64,000 nt of DNA from Methylococcaceae bacterium. Lineage in GTDB: Bacteria > Pseudomonadota > Gammaproteobacteria > Methylococcales > Methylomonadaceae. The stretch's first letter is position 1; each line of letters starts with the position of its first letter. The stretch lies in the NCBI GenBank assembly GCA_013140705.1, contig JABFSH010000044.1, forward strand, positions 1 through 64,000, read 5' to 3'. The notes beneath the pieces are model-generated. The model did no database searches and was not told the origin of the DNA. It saw only the letters and a program-made list of their open reading frames with translations. Below are positions 55,064 through 64,000 of this stretch, piece by piece. Made by a program: the position numbers and the translations under genes.

Positions 55064-56605
55064 ATGCAATTAAACCCATCTGAAATTAGTGATCTGATTA
55101 AAAAGAAGATCGAAAACTTCGATTTGAATGTCGAAGCACACACAGAAGGTACCGTCGTCAGTGTTACTGACGGTATTGTCCGAATTCATGGCCTTTCCGA
55201 AGCAATGCAGGGTGAAATGCTTGAATTCCCTGGTAATACATTTGGAATGGCTCTTAACCTGGAACGTGATTCAGTCGGTGCGGTAGTATTAGGTTCATAC
55301 CAGCATATTTCTGAAGGCGATGTCGTTAAATGTACCGGAAAAATTCTGGAAGTTCCTGTCGGAGAGGCCTTATTGGGTCGAGTCGTTGATGCACTCGGTA
55401 ATCCTATCGATGGCAAAGGCGCCATAGAAACCAGCGAATTTTCACCCATTGAAAAAATTGCGCCCGGTGTCATTGCTCGTCAATCCGTTGATCAACCCGT
55501 GCAACTGGGCTTGAAATCCATCGATGCAATGATTCCGGTTGGCCGCGGCCAACGCGAATTGATTATTGGCGACAGACAAACCGGCAAAACGGCGATTGCT
55601 GTCGACGCGATTATCAATCAAAAGGGCACCGGTATTAAATGTATTTATGTCGCTATCGGCCAGAAACGTTCATCCATAGCCAACGTTGTTCGCAAGCTCG
55701 AAGAACATGGTGCCATGGAACATACCATCATTGTCTCTGCTTCAGCCTCCGAATCGGCAGCGTTGCAGTTCATAGCACCCTACACCGGATGCTCGATGGG
55801 TGAATATTTCCGTGATCGTGGCGAAGATGCATTGATCATCTATGATGACTTAACAAAACAAGCGTGGGCCTATCGCCAGGTATCCTTATTGTTACGTCGT
55901 CCACCTGGCCGTGAAGCTTATCCAGGTGACGTGTTCTATTTGCACTCCCGCTTATTGGAAAGAGCATCACGCATCAATGCGGCTGAAGTTGAAAAACTGA
56001 CAGGCGGTAAAGTTAAAGGCAAAACCGGTTCATTAACGGCCTTGCCGATTATTGAAACGCAAGGTGGTGATGTATCGGCTTTCGTTCCAACTAACGTGAT
56101 TTCGATTACCGACGGTCAGATATTCCTCGAAAGCAACCTGTTCAATTCAGGCATACGTCCCGCTGTCAACGCTGGTTTATCAGTATCTCGCGTCGGTGGC
56201 GCCGCACAAACCAAAATCATCAAGAAACTGGGTGGCGGAACCCGTCTGGATTTAGCCCAGTATCGTGAACTTGCGGCATTCGCCCAGTTCGCATCGGATT
56301 TGGACGAAAGCACCAGAAAACAAATTGAACGTGGTCAACGAGTGACCGAATTGATGAAGCAAAACCAATATTCACCCATGTCAGTAGCGCAAATGGCAGT
56401 ATCACTGTTTGCAGCAAACGAGGGTTTCCTGGATAGCGTTGAAGTTAATAAGGTACTGGCTTTTGAATCAGCCCTACAGCTGTTTATGAAAACAGAGCAT
56501 ACCGAATTAATGAACAAGATCAACGACACCGGCGATTACAACAACGAAATCAAAGAGGCTATCCAGGCGGCTATTGAAACTTTCGTTAAAACGCATAGTT
56601 GGTAA
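55064..56605 (+). CDS. atpA: ATP synthase F1 subunit alpha
   Basis: 513 residues, the same length as the E. coli subunit. P-loop GDRQTGKT (near 169-176) binds a non-catalytic nucleotide, and the signature [17 protein letters not shown] is present. The frame opens at 54995 inside atpH; ATG 55064 gives the normal start [17 protein letters not shown]. Confidence 0.96.
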   Translation: MQLNPSEISDLIKKKIENFDLNVEAHTEGTVVSVTDGIVRIHGLSEAMQGEMLEFPGNTFGMALNLERDSVGAVVLGSYQHISEGDVVKCTGKILEVPVGEALLGRVVDALGNPIDGKGAIETSEFSPIEKIAPGVIARQSVDQPVQLGLKSIDAMIPVGRGQRELIIGDRQTGKTAIAVDAIINQKGTGIKCIYVAIGQKRSSIANVVRKLEEHGAMEHTIIVSASASESAALQFIAPYTGCSMGEYFRDRGEDALIIYDDLTKQAWAYRQVSLLLRRPPGREAYPGDVFYLHSRLLERASRINAAEVEKLTGGKVKGKTGSLTALPIIETQGGDVSAFVPTNVISITDGQIFLESNLFNSGIRPAVNAGLSVSRVGGAAQTKIIKKLGGGTRLDLAQYRELAAFAQFASDLDESTRKQIERGQRVTELMKQNQYSPMSVAQMAVSLFAANEGFLDSVEVNKVLAFESALQLFMKTEHTELMNKINDTGDYNNEIKEAIQAAIETFVKTHSW

Positions 56606-56617
56606 AAGGGTCTTCAA

Positions 56618-57481
56618 ATGGCTGTTGGTAAAGAGATACGCACAAAAATCAGTAGTATCAAGAATACTCAAAAGATTACTCGCGCCATGGAAATGGTTGC
56701 CGCGAGTAAAATGCGTAAGACAAAAGACAGAATGCAGGCAACTCGCCCTTACTCCAAAAGGATTGGCCGAATTATCAAACATCTGGCGCATGCTAATCCG
56801 GAATACAAGCATCCTTTTCTCGTTCAACGTGAAGTAAAACGAGTGGGCCTCATTGTCATTAGTTCTGACCGGGGCCTATGCGGCGGGTTAAATTCCAATC
56901 TATTCAGAAAAACCCTCACCTACTTGTCCCAATGGCAGAAAGACCAGATTGAAGTCGATGTTTGTACCGTGGGGACAAAAGCCTCAGGTTTTTTTAGCAT
57001 TCTAAAATCAAATCTGATTGGTCAGGTTTCCAAAATTGGTGACACACCCCATCTTCAGGATATCGTCGGCATCATCACCATTATGCTGGATGCCTATCTC
57101 GATGGCAAAATTGACGAGCTCTATGTCGTCAATAATGAGTTTGTTAATACCATGACTCAAAGACCAACCGTTGAGAAACTGTTGCCGGTGGTTGCTGGCG
57201 AAATCGACGAAAAATTGAGTGGTCATTGGGATTATATTTATGAGCCTGATGCAAAGGAAGTGCTGGATCATCTGTTCACACGCTATATCGAATCTATCGT
57301 ATATCAGGGTTTGGTTGAAAATAACGCCTGTGAACAGGCCGCCAGAATGGTTGCCATGAAAAGCGCTTCTGATAATGCCGGTAATCTGATCAAAGAATTA
57401 CAACTGGTCTACAACAAAGCCAGGCAAGCAGCCATTACTCAGGAAATTTCAGAAATTGTTGCCGGTGCCGCAGCTGTTTAA
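56618..57481 (+). CDS. atpG: ATP synthase F1 subunit gamma
   Basis: 287-residue rotor shaft. The N-terminal helix [27 protein letters not shown] and the C-terminal helix with [34 protein letters not shown], which form the central coiled coil, are conserved. It lies 12 bases after atpA. Confidence 0.96.
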   Translation: MAVGKEIRTKISSIKNTQKITRAMEMVAASKMRKTKDRMQATRPYSKRIGRIIKHLAHANPEYKHPFLVQREVKRVGLIVISSDRGLCGGLNSNLFRKTLTYLSQWQKDQIEVDVCTVGTKASGFFSILKSNLIGQVSKIGDTPHLQDIVGIITIMLDAYLDGKIDELYVVNNEFVNTMTQRPTVEKLLPVVAGEIDEKLSGHWDYIYEPDAKEVLDHLFTRYIESIVYQGLVENNACEQAARMVAMKSASDNAGNLIKELQLVYNKARQAAITQEISEIVAGAAAV

Positions 57482-57502
57482 GCAAAAAGAATTACTATTT
57501 AA

Positions 57503-58897
<1,395 letters not shown>

Positions 58898-59024
58898 TTA
58901 GCCCGGTATTTAAAATCATAGTGTGTTCGACTAATTAATCCTCAGTTCGTTGATCAAGGCTTTAGTGATTTACCCGGAAGCATATTCTTAATCTAAACGT
59001 TGGAACAGGAAATCCGTACTAAAA

Positions 59025-59447
59025 ATGACCATGACAATACATATTGACATTGTAAGTGCAGAAAAAGAAATATTTTCCGGCTTGGCGGAAATGGTGTTTG
59101 CACCGGCAGAACTTGGCGAAGTGGGTATTGCGCCTCGACATGCGCCAATGATTACAAAGTTAAAAGCTGGCGAAGTACGAGTCAAGATAAACGACAAAGA
59201 AGACCATCCTTTTTTTATATCGGGTGGCATTCTGGAAGTTCAACCGCATCTGATAACGATTTTGGCCGATTCCGCAATCAGAGCCAAAGACATTGATGAG
59301 GCAGCCGCTTTGGAAGCAAAAGCCAGAGCAGAAGAAGCGCTGGCTGATAAATCCGGAAAAATTGATTATGCGACAGCGCAGGCACGCCTGGCTGAAGCCG
59401 TCACACAGTTAAGAACGCTTGACAGACTCAGAAAACGCGGTGAATAA
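59025..59447 (+). CDS. atpC: ATP synthase F1 subunit epsilon
   Basis: 140 residues: an N-terminal beta-sandwich ([31 protein letters not shown]) and a C-terminal two-helix inhibitory domain rich in Ala/Glu/Lys. The start may be ATG 59025 or the ATG two codons later. Last gene of the ATP synthase operon, followed by a strong terminator. Confidence 0.94.
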   Translation: MTMTIHIDIVSAEKEIFSGLAEMVFAPAELGEVGIAPRHAPMITKLKAGEVRVKINDKEDHPFFISGGILEVQPHLITILADSAIRAKDIDEAAALEAKARAEEALADKSGKIDYATAQARLAEAVTQLRTLDRLRKRGE

Positions 59448-59476
59448 CGACGACATATTGTGTCGCTTCACTATTA

Positions 59477-59514
59477 AAAGCCCGATACCGTACAATACGC
59501 TATCGGGCTTTTTT
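59477..59514 (+). terminator. Intrinsic terminator of the atp operon
   Basis: Perfect 11-base stem AAAGCCCGATA/TATCGGGCTTT (59477-59487 and 59501-59511) with a 13-base loop, running into TTTTTT. It separates atpC from glmU. Confidence 0.9.
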
Positions 59515-59531
59515 GTTTAACAGGATTTGAA

Positions 59532-60902
59532 ATGAAAATTACGACTATTATTCTTGCTGCCGGCAAAGGTACCCGGATGCGTTCAGAATTACCCAAAATA
59601 CTACATAAAATTGCCAACCGAACTTTGCTGCAACATGTCTATGACATGTCCAAGCAAGTGGAAAATAACACCATAACGATAGTTTATGGCCACGGTGCCG
59701 AACTGGTTAGAAACACCTTGAAAGACCTGGATGCCCAATGGATTGAACAAAAACAGCAGCTTGGTACGGGTCATGCCGTTCAACAGGTTAAGGACCATAT
59801 CGACGATGGTGATATTGTGTTAATCCTTTATGGCGATGTGCCCTTGTTAAAACGTGCAACAGTGACACAATTACTGGCAAACGTCAGCGATCATTCTCTG
59901 GCATTGCTAACAGTCAATCTTGCCAATCCAAAAGGCTATGGAAGAATCGTAAGAGATTCAACCGGTCATGTCACCAAAATAGTCGAAGAAAAGGACGCCA
60001 ACACTGCTGAGAAACTGATCACCGAAGTCAATACCGGCATCATGGCTGTTCGAGGCAATCAATTGAAAGCATGGTTGAATCAGTTGAAAAATAATAATGC
60101 ACAAGGTGAATATTATTTAACCGACATCATTGAAATGGCGGTCAACGATACTGTCGTCATAAAAACCAGTCAGCCCTCATCTGAAGATGAAGTATTAGGG
60201 GTAAACAATCGAATTCAGTTAAGCCACCTCGAACGCGTCTATCAGATGGAAAAAGCTCATTTTCTGATGGAGCAGGGAGTTACTTTAAAGGATCCCGCAC
60301 GCTTCGACCTCAGGGGCACCCTGGATAATTTGGGTCAGGATATTGAAATAGACATCAATGTCATTCTGGAAGGCAACAACAGTATCGGCAACAACGTATC
60401 CATCGGCCCAAACTGCCAGATCATCAACTCAATCATTGGTGATCAAGTAGAAATTCTCGCCAATTGCGTCATCGAAAATGCGGTAATAGGCCAAGGCAGT
60501 CGCATCGGACCGTTTGCAAGATTAAGACCCGAAACGGAATTGGCCAATGACGTTCATATCGGAAATTTTGTTGAAATCAAAAAATCCTCTGTCGCCACCG
60601 GCAGTAAAATAAATCACTTGAGTTATATCGGCGACACCACGGTAGGAAGCCGCGTCAATATTGGCGCCGGCACCATCACCTGCAATTATGATGGCGCAAA
60701 TAAATTCCGCACCACCATAGGTGACGGTGCATTTATTGGTTCCGATACACAATTAGTGGCACCGGTCACCATCGGCAATAATGCCACCATCGGCGCTGGC
60801 TCTACCATCACCAAAGACAGCCCTGAAAATCAATTAACACTGAGTCGGGTTAAACAAATTTCGATCTCAGGATGGCAAAGACCGGTCAAGAAGGAAAAAT
60901 AA
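59532..60902 (+). CDS. glmU: Bifunctional GlmU (UDP-GlcNAc pyrophosphorylase/acetyltransferase)
   Basis: 456 residues, E. coli length. The N-terminal uridylyltransferase has LAAGKGTRMRSELPK and YGDVPLL; the C-terminal left-handed beta helix has hexapeptide repeats and the acetyltransferase residues in GAGTITCNYDG. It makes UDP-N-acetylglucosamine for peptidoglycan and LPS. Its start lies 17 bases after the terminator, and glmS starts one base after its stop codon. Confidence 0.95.
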   Translation: MKITTIILAAGKGTRMRSELPKILHKIANRTLLQHVYDMSKQVENNTITIVYGHGAELVRNTLKDLDAQWIEQKQQLGTGHAVQQVKDHIDDGDIVLILYGDVPLLKRATVTQLLANVSDHSLALLTVNLANPKGYGRIVRDSTGHVTKIVEEKDANTAEKLITEVNTGIMAVRGNQLKAWLNQLKNNNAQGEYYLTDIIEMAVNDTVVIKTSQPSSEDEVLGVNNRIQLSHLERVYQMEKAHFLMEQGVTLKDPARFDLRGTLDNLGQDIEIDINVILEGNNSIGNNVSIGPNCQIINSIIGDQVEILANCVIENAVIGQGSRIGPFARLRPETELANDVHIGNFVEIKKSSVATGSKINHLSYIGDTTVGSRVNIGAGTITCNYDGANKFRTTIGDGAFIGSDTQLVAPVTIGNNATIGAGSTITKDSPENQLTLSRVKQISISGWQRPVKKEK

Positions 60903-60903
60903 T

Positions 60904-62733
60904 ATGTGTGGAATTGTAGGTGGTGTAGCACAACGCAATGTCGTACCCATTCTAATGGAAGGGTTAAAACGACTGGAATATCGTGGTTATGATTCAGCCG
61001 GATTAGCCGTCATCTGTGATGAACACATCCATCGTAAACGTGCGCTTGGTAAAGTGAAAGGGCTTGAAGCCTTATTGGAAAACGATCCCATTACCGGCAA
61101 CACGGGCATCGCGCACACACGTTGGGCGACACACGGAAAACCCAGCACTGCCAATGCCCACCCCCACATCTGTCGGCACAAGGTAGCCGTCGTTCACAAT
61201 GGCATCATTGAAAACCATGAGCAATTACGCGAAGAACAGTTAAACAATGGCTATGAATTCACATCACAAACCGATACTGAAGTCATTGTTCATGCAGTGT
61301 TTGACGCCTTAAAAACCACAGATAACTTGCTGGATGCCGTCAAAACCACCATACAAAAGCTGGAAGGTGCCTACGCCTTGGGCATCATCAGTGTTACCGA
61401 ACCCGGCACCTTGATAGCATGCCGAAAAGGGAGTCCTTTGGTCATCGGTGTGGGTATCGGCGAATATTTTATCGCCTCCGACGTGGCTGCATTACTGCCG
61501 GTGACACAGCGCTTCATATTTCTCGAAGACGGCGATATCGCTGCCATTACCATCGATGAGCTGGTTATTTATGACCGCAACGATAACGAGGTGACACGCC
61601 CTGCAAAGGAAAGCCAGCTAACCGCTGACTCGGTCGATAAAGGCGACTATCGTCATTACATGTTAAAGGAAATCTACGAACAACCGTTTGCGATATCACA
61701 GGCATTGGAAGGTCGCTTTATCAACAACCGCCTGCAGGAAAACGCCTTTGGACACAATGCGTCTGCAATATTCGACAAGATCAAATCCGTACAAATACTG
61801 GCTTGCGGCACCAGTTTCCACGCTGGACTGGTCGCCAGATACTGGTTTGAAGAACTGGCGCGCGTGCCTTGCAATATCGAAGTTGCCAGCGAGTTCCGCT
61901 ATCGCAATCCCGTCCTGGCCCCGGATACACTCATCGTCACCATTTCCCAATCGGGAGAAACCGCCGATACTCTGGCCGCCTTGCAGGAAGCTAAAAAACT
62001 GGGAGCCAAATATTCGCTCGCCGTTTGTAACGTACCGGAAAGTTCCTTGGTCAGAGAGTCCGATCTGGTTTTGATGACCCGAGCCGGCCCTGAAATCGGC
62101 GTCGCATCGACAAAGGCCTTTACCACCCAGCTGACAACCCTGATGCTGCTGGTCATTGCGATTGGCAGACGCTTTCAGCTCACCGAACAACTGGAACAAA
62201 AAATCACCTCGGAATTATTCGCTTTACCGGGAAAAATTGAAAAGGTCTTGCAACTGAATGACGAAATCAAAACCCTATCCGAACAATTTTCCGAAAAGCA
62301 ACATGCCTTGTTTTTGGGTAGAGGCGCTCATTATCCGATAGCAATGGAAGGTGCCTTGAAACTGAAGGAAATATCGTATATTCATGCCGAAGCCTATCCG
62401 GCAGGTGAGCTGAAACACGGCCCGTTGGCATTAATCGACTCCGACATGCCGGTCATTACCGTCGCCCCTAATAACAGTCTGCTTGAAAAATTAAAATCGA
62501 ATATGCAGGAAGTCAGCGCCCGAGGCGGGCAACTGATTGTATTTATGGATGAAGAATTGGCATCCACGCCGGACAGCAACATCCAAATAGTAAAAATGAC
62601 ACAAGTCGGTAATGAAATTTCACCGATTGTTTACACGGTTCCCTTACAACTTCTGTCCTATCATGTCGCCATTTTAAAAGGCACCGACGTGGATCAACCT
62701 AGAAATCTCGCAAAGTCTGTAACGGTCGAATAA
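60904..62733 (+). CDS. glmS: Glutamine-fructose-6-phosphate aminotransferase
   Basis: 609 residues. N-terminal nucleophile Cys (MCGIVGG), glutamine-binding THGKPS, then two SIS sugar isomerase domains (ACGTSFHAGLVARYWFEE; GRGAHYPIAMEGALKLKE) and the ending PRNLAKSVTVE typical of GlmS. It supplies glucosamine-6-phosphate for the same pathway as GlmU, with which it forms an operon. Confidence 0.96.
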   Translation: MCGIVGGVAQRNVVPILMEGLKRLEYRGYDSAGLAVICDEHIHRKRALGKVKGLEALLENDPITGNTGIAHTRWATHGKPSTANAHPHICRHKVAVVHNGIIENHEQLREEQLNNGYEFTSQTDTEVIVHAVFDALKTTDNLLDAVKTTIQKLEGAYALGIISVTEPGTLIACRKGSPLVIGVGIGEYFIASDVAALLPVTQRFIFLEDGDIAAITIDELVIYDRNDNEVTRPAKESQLTADSVDKGDYRHYMLKEIYEQPFAISQALEGRFINNRLQENAFGHNASAIFDKIKSVQILACGTSFHAGLVARYWFEELARVPCNIEVASEFRYRNPVLAPDTLIVTISQSGETADTLAALQEAKKLGAKYSLAVCNVPESSLVRESDLVLMTRAGPEIGVASTKAFTTQLTTLMLLVIAIGRRFQLTEQLEQKITSELFALPGKIEKVLQLNDEIKTLSEQFSEKQHALFLGRGAHYPIAMEGALKLKEISYIHAEAYPAGELKHGPLALIDSDMPVITVAPNNSLLEKLKSNMQEVSARGGQLIVFMDEELASTPDSNIQIVKMTQVGNEISPIVYTVPLQLLSYHVAILKGTDVDQPRNLAKSVTVE

Positions 62734-62867
62734 GCCGAAATATTGGCATCAATACTTTGTTTTGTGAGAATAAAGTCGTAAAACATTTCTCTGTACATGA
62801 TAAAAGTAAGAGGAAGTTGATATAGCTCGTTGAAATGTAATTAAATACTGCATTTTGTTTTGCGAAC

Positions 62868-63989
62868 ATGAAAAGCGGTCAATTACAAATCAACGAACTA
62901 ACGAGTATCTTAAACCAGCATTTTCAATGGAACAAGGCCCGAATGACTTGCTTTGTTGGTATGTTGATTTCTTTGATGGGAGTAGGAACGGTTAACCTGG
63001 CTCAACTCGCCTTGACCTTTCCAAGCCGCGCCCTTATTCCGTCGCGTTACCGTCGGATGCAGCGATTTTTTAGCGGGCATTGGATCGATTACAATGACGT
63101 GGCTCACTTTGTCATGAACCTGTTCGGTTTCCTGGATGCCGATATTTATCTATCCCTGGATCGGACGAATTGGAAGTGGGGGCGCATCAACATTAATTTG
63201 CTGGTGTTAGCTGTTGTTTACCGGGGCGCAGCGATCCCCGTGTATTGGTTGCCACTCAATAAACGAGGCAATTCCAATAGCCGCGAACGCATTGCCCTAT
63301 TAAAGCGCTTCATCAGTCGGTTTGGCAAAAGCCGACTCCAGGGACTGCTGGCTGACCGGGAATTTATTGGCGACCAATGGATGAGGTGGCTTTTGAAAGA
63401 GCGGATACCCTTTTTTATCCGGATTCGCAACAACAGTCTCAGCGCCAATCGCCGCGGCCAGAAAACACGGGTGGACCGCTTGTTTGCTGGATTGAAGCCC
63501 GGTGAGATCGGGCAACTGCCGCAACCGAGGCGTTTAGGTCAATGCCGAGTTAATCTGAGCGCTCTGCGCTTAGCGGATGGTGAACTGTTGGTGGTTGCCA
63601 GTGGCAACTTTGTTGAGGAGGCCATTAAAATTTACGGTTTGCGCTGGGAAATTGAAACCTTGTTCGGTTGCTTAAAGGGGCGGGGCTTCAGACTCGAAGA
63701 AACCCGTGTGGTTAGCTACCTACGCATTAAGAAACTCTTAGTGCTGCCGGTGATAGCTTTCTGTTGGGCTCATAAGGTCGGCGACTGGCAGCACGATAGC
63801 GTTTTGCCCATTAAAGTCAAAACGCACCGGCGCAAAGCCCAAAGCATTTTTAGGTAGGGGCTGGATTGTATCCGTTCTGAATACTTTAACGCCTGCTCAA
63901 GGTCAAACAAGCGGATCAGAACATTGATTTCATTGCTGTCACCAGTGCCTCCGGCACGTGCGCCCAAGAATCAGACGGCCGCTTGTTAA
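62868..63989 (+). mobile_element. IS4-family transposase gene with internal amber stop
   Basis: The frame encodes 329 residues to a TAG at 63855-63857, then continues in the same frame for 43 more codons to TAA at 63987-63989. Typical related transposases read SIFRYGLD at this point, so the TAG most likely replaces a Tyr codon. DDE residues are visible: Asp in LSLDRTNWKWG, Asp in GLLADREF, and the IS4 signature Y-(2)-R-(3)-E-(6)-K in YGLRWEIETLFGCLKGRGF. The left end of the element should lie between 62734 and 62867, and the right end is at or beyond the window edge; I could not define terminal repeats. Confidence 0.8.
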
Positions 63990-64000
63990 TTTTTGTTATG

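Overview
The window looks like a chromosomal segment of a gammaproteobacterium with moderate GC. The block mnmG-rsmG-parA-parB-atpIBEFHAGDC-glmU-glmS, the lptM-lysA-dapF-DUF484-xerC cluster, a monofunctional RelA, EngB beside cytochrome c4 and DsbA, and a DUF2333 gene all fit that class. A methanotroph-type relative (Methylococcales) is my best guess, but that is inference; no marker gene such as pmo/mxa or rRNA lies here. The mnm/par/atp block is normally close to oriC in this class.

Layout. 0.4-3.4 kb: SNF2 helicase with two SWIM zinc motifs (-). 3.7-7.1 kb: complete dTDP-L-rhamnose operon rfbC-rfbD-rfbB-rfbA (+). 7.3-9.4 kb: relA, followed by a decayed partial copy of its own 3' half. 10-12.9 kb: accessory stretch with a SET-domain protein, a RES/Xre toxin-antitoxin pair with a palindromic operator, an ihfB remnant and REP-like hairpins. 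12.9-19.5 kb: polA, engB, cytochrome c4, dsbA and a GGDEF protein. 19.5-30.4 kb (-): a type I secretion operon with HlyD-like adaptor, HlyB-like ABC exporter, a very large RTX protein with a lysozyme-like N terminus split by a one-base shift in a G8 tract, and a small exported protein of unknown function. 30.6-37.4 kb (-): a MITE-like element and a type I restriction-modification locus hsdR-(GxxExxY)-hsdM-hsdS peppered with a long-hairpin repeat, one copy of which is inside hsdS. 37.5-40.7 kb: entericidin-like peptide, DUF2058, a frameshifted GGDEF gene and dinB. 40.7-46.1 kb (-): DUF4389, DUF2333, xerC, DUF484, dapF, lysA, lptM. 46.8-62.7 kb (+): DUF6629-like protein, mnmG, rsmG, parA, a small ParB-N-terminus-like protein, parB, the full F1Fo ATP synthase operon, glmU and glmS. 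62.9-64 kb: IS4-type transposase with an internal amber codon.

How the genes work together: housekeeping operons (rhamnose sugar nucleotide synthesis, lysine/DAP, ATP synthase, UDP-GlcNAc supply, chromosome partition) frame two accessory islands. The first (9.4-12.9 kb) is a graveyard of duplicated and broken genes around a toxin-antitoxin pair. The second (19.5-37.4 kb) joins a secreted giant RTX protein with its exporter to a type I restriction system. No tRNA, rRNA or CRISPR array was seen.
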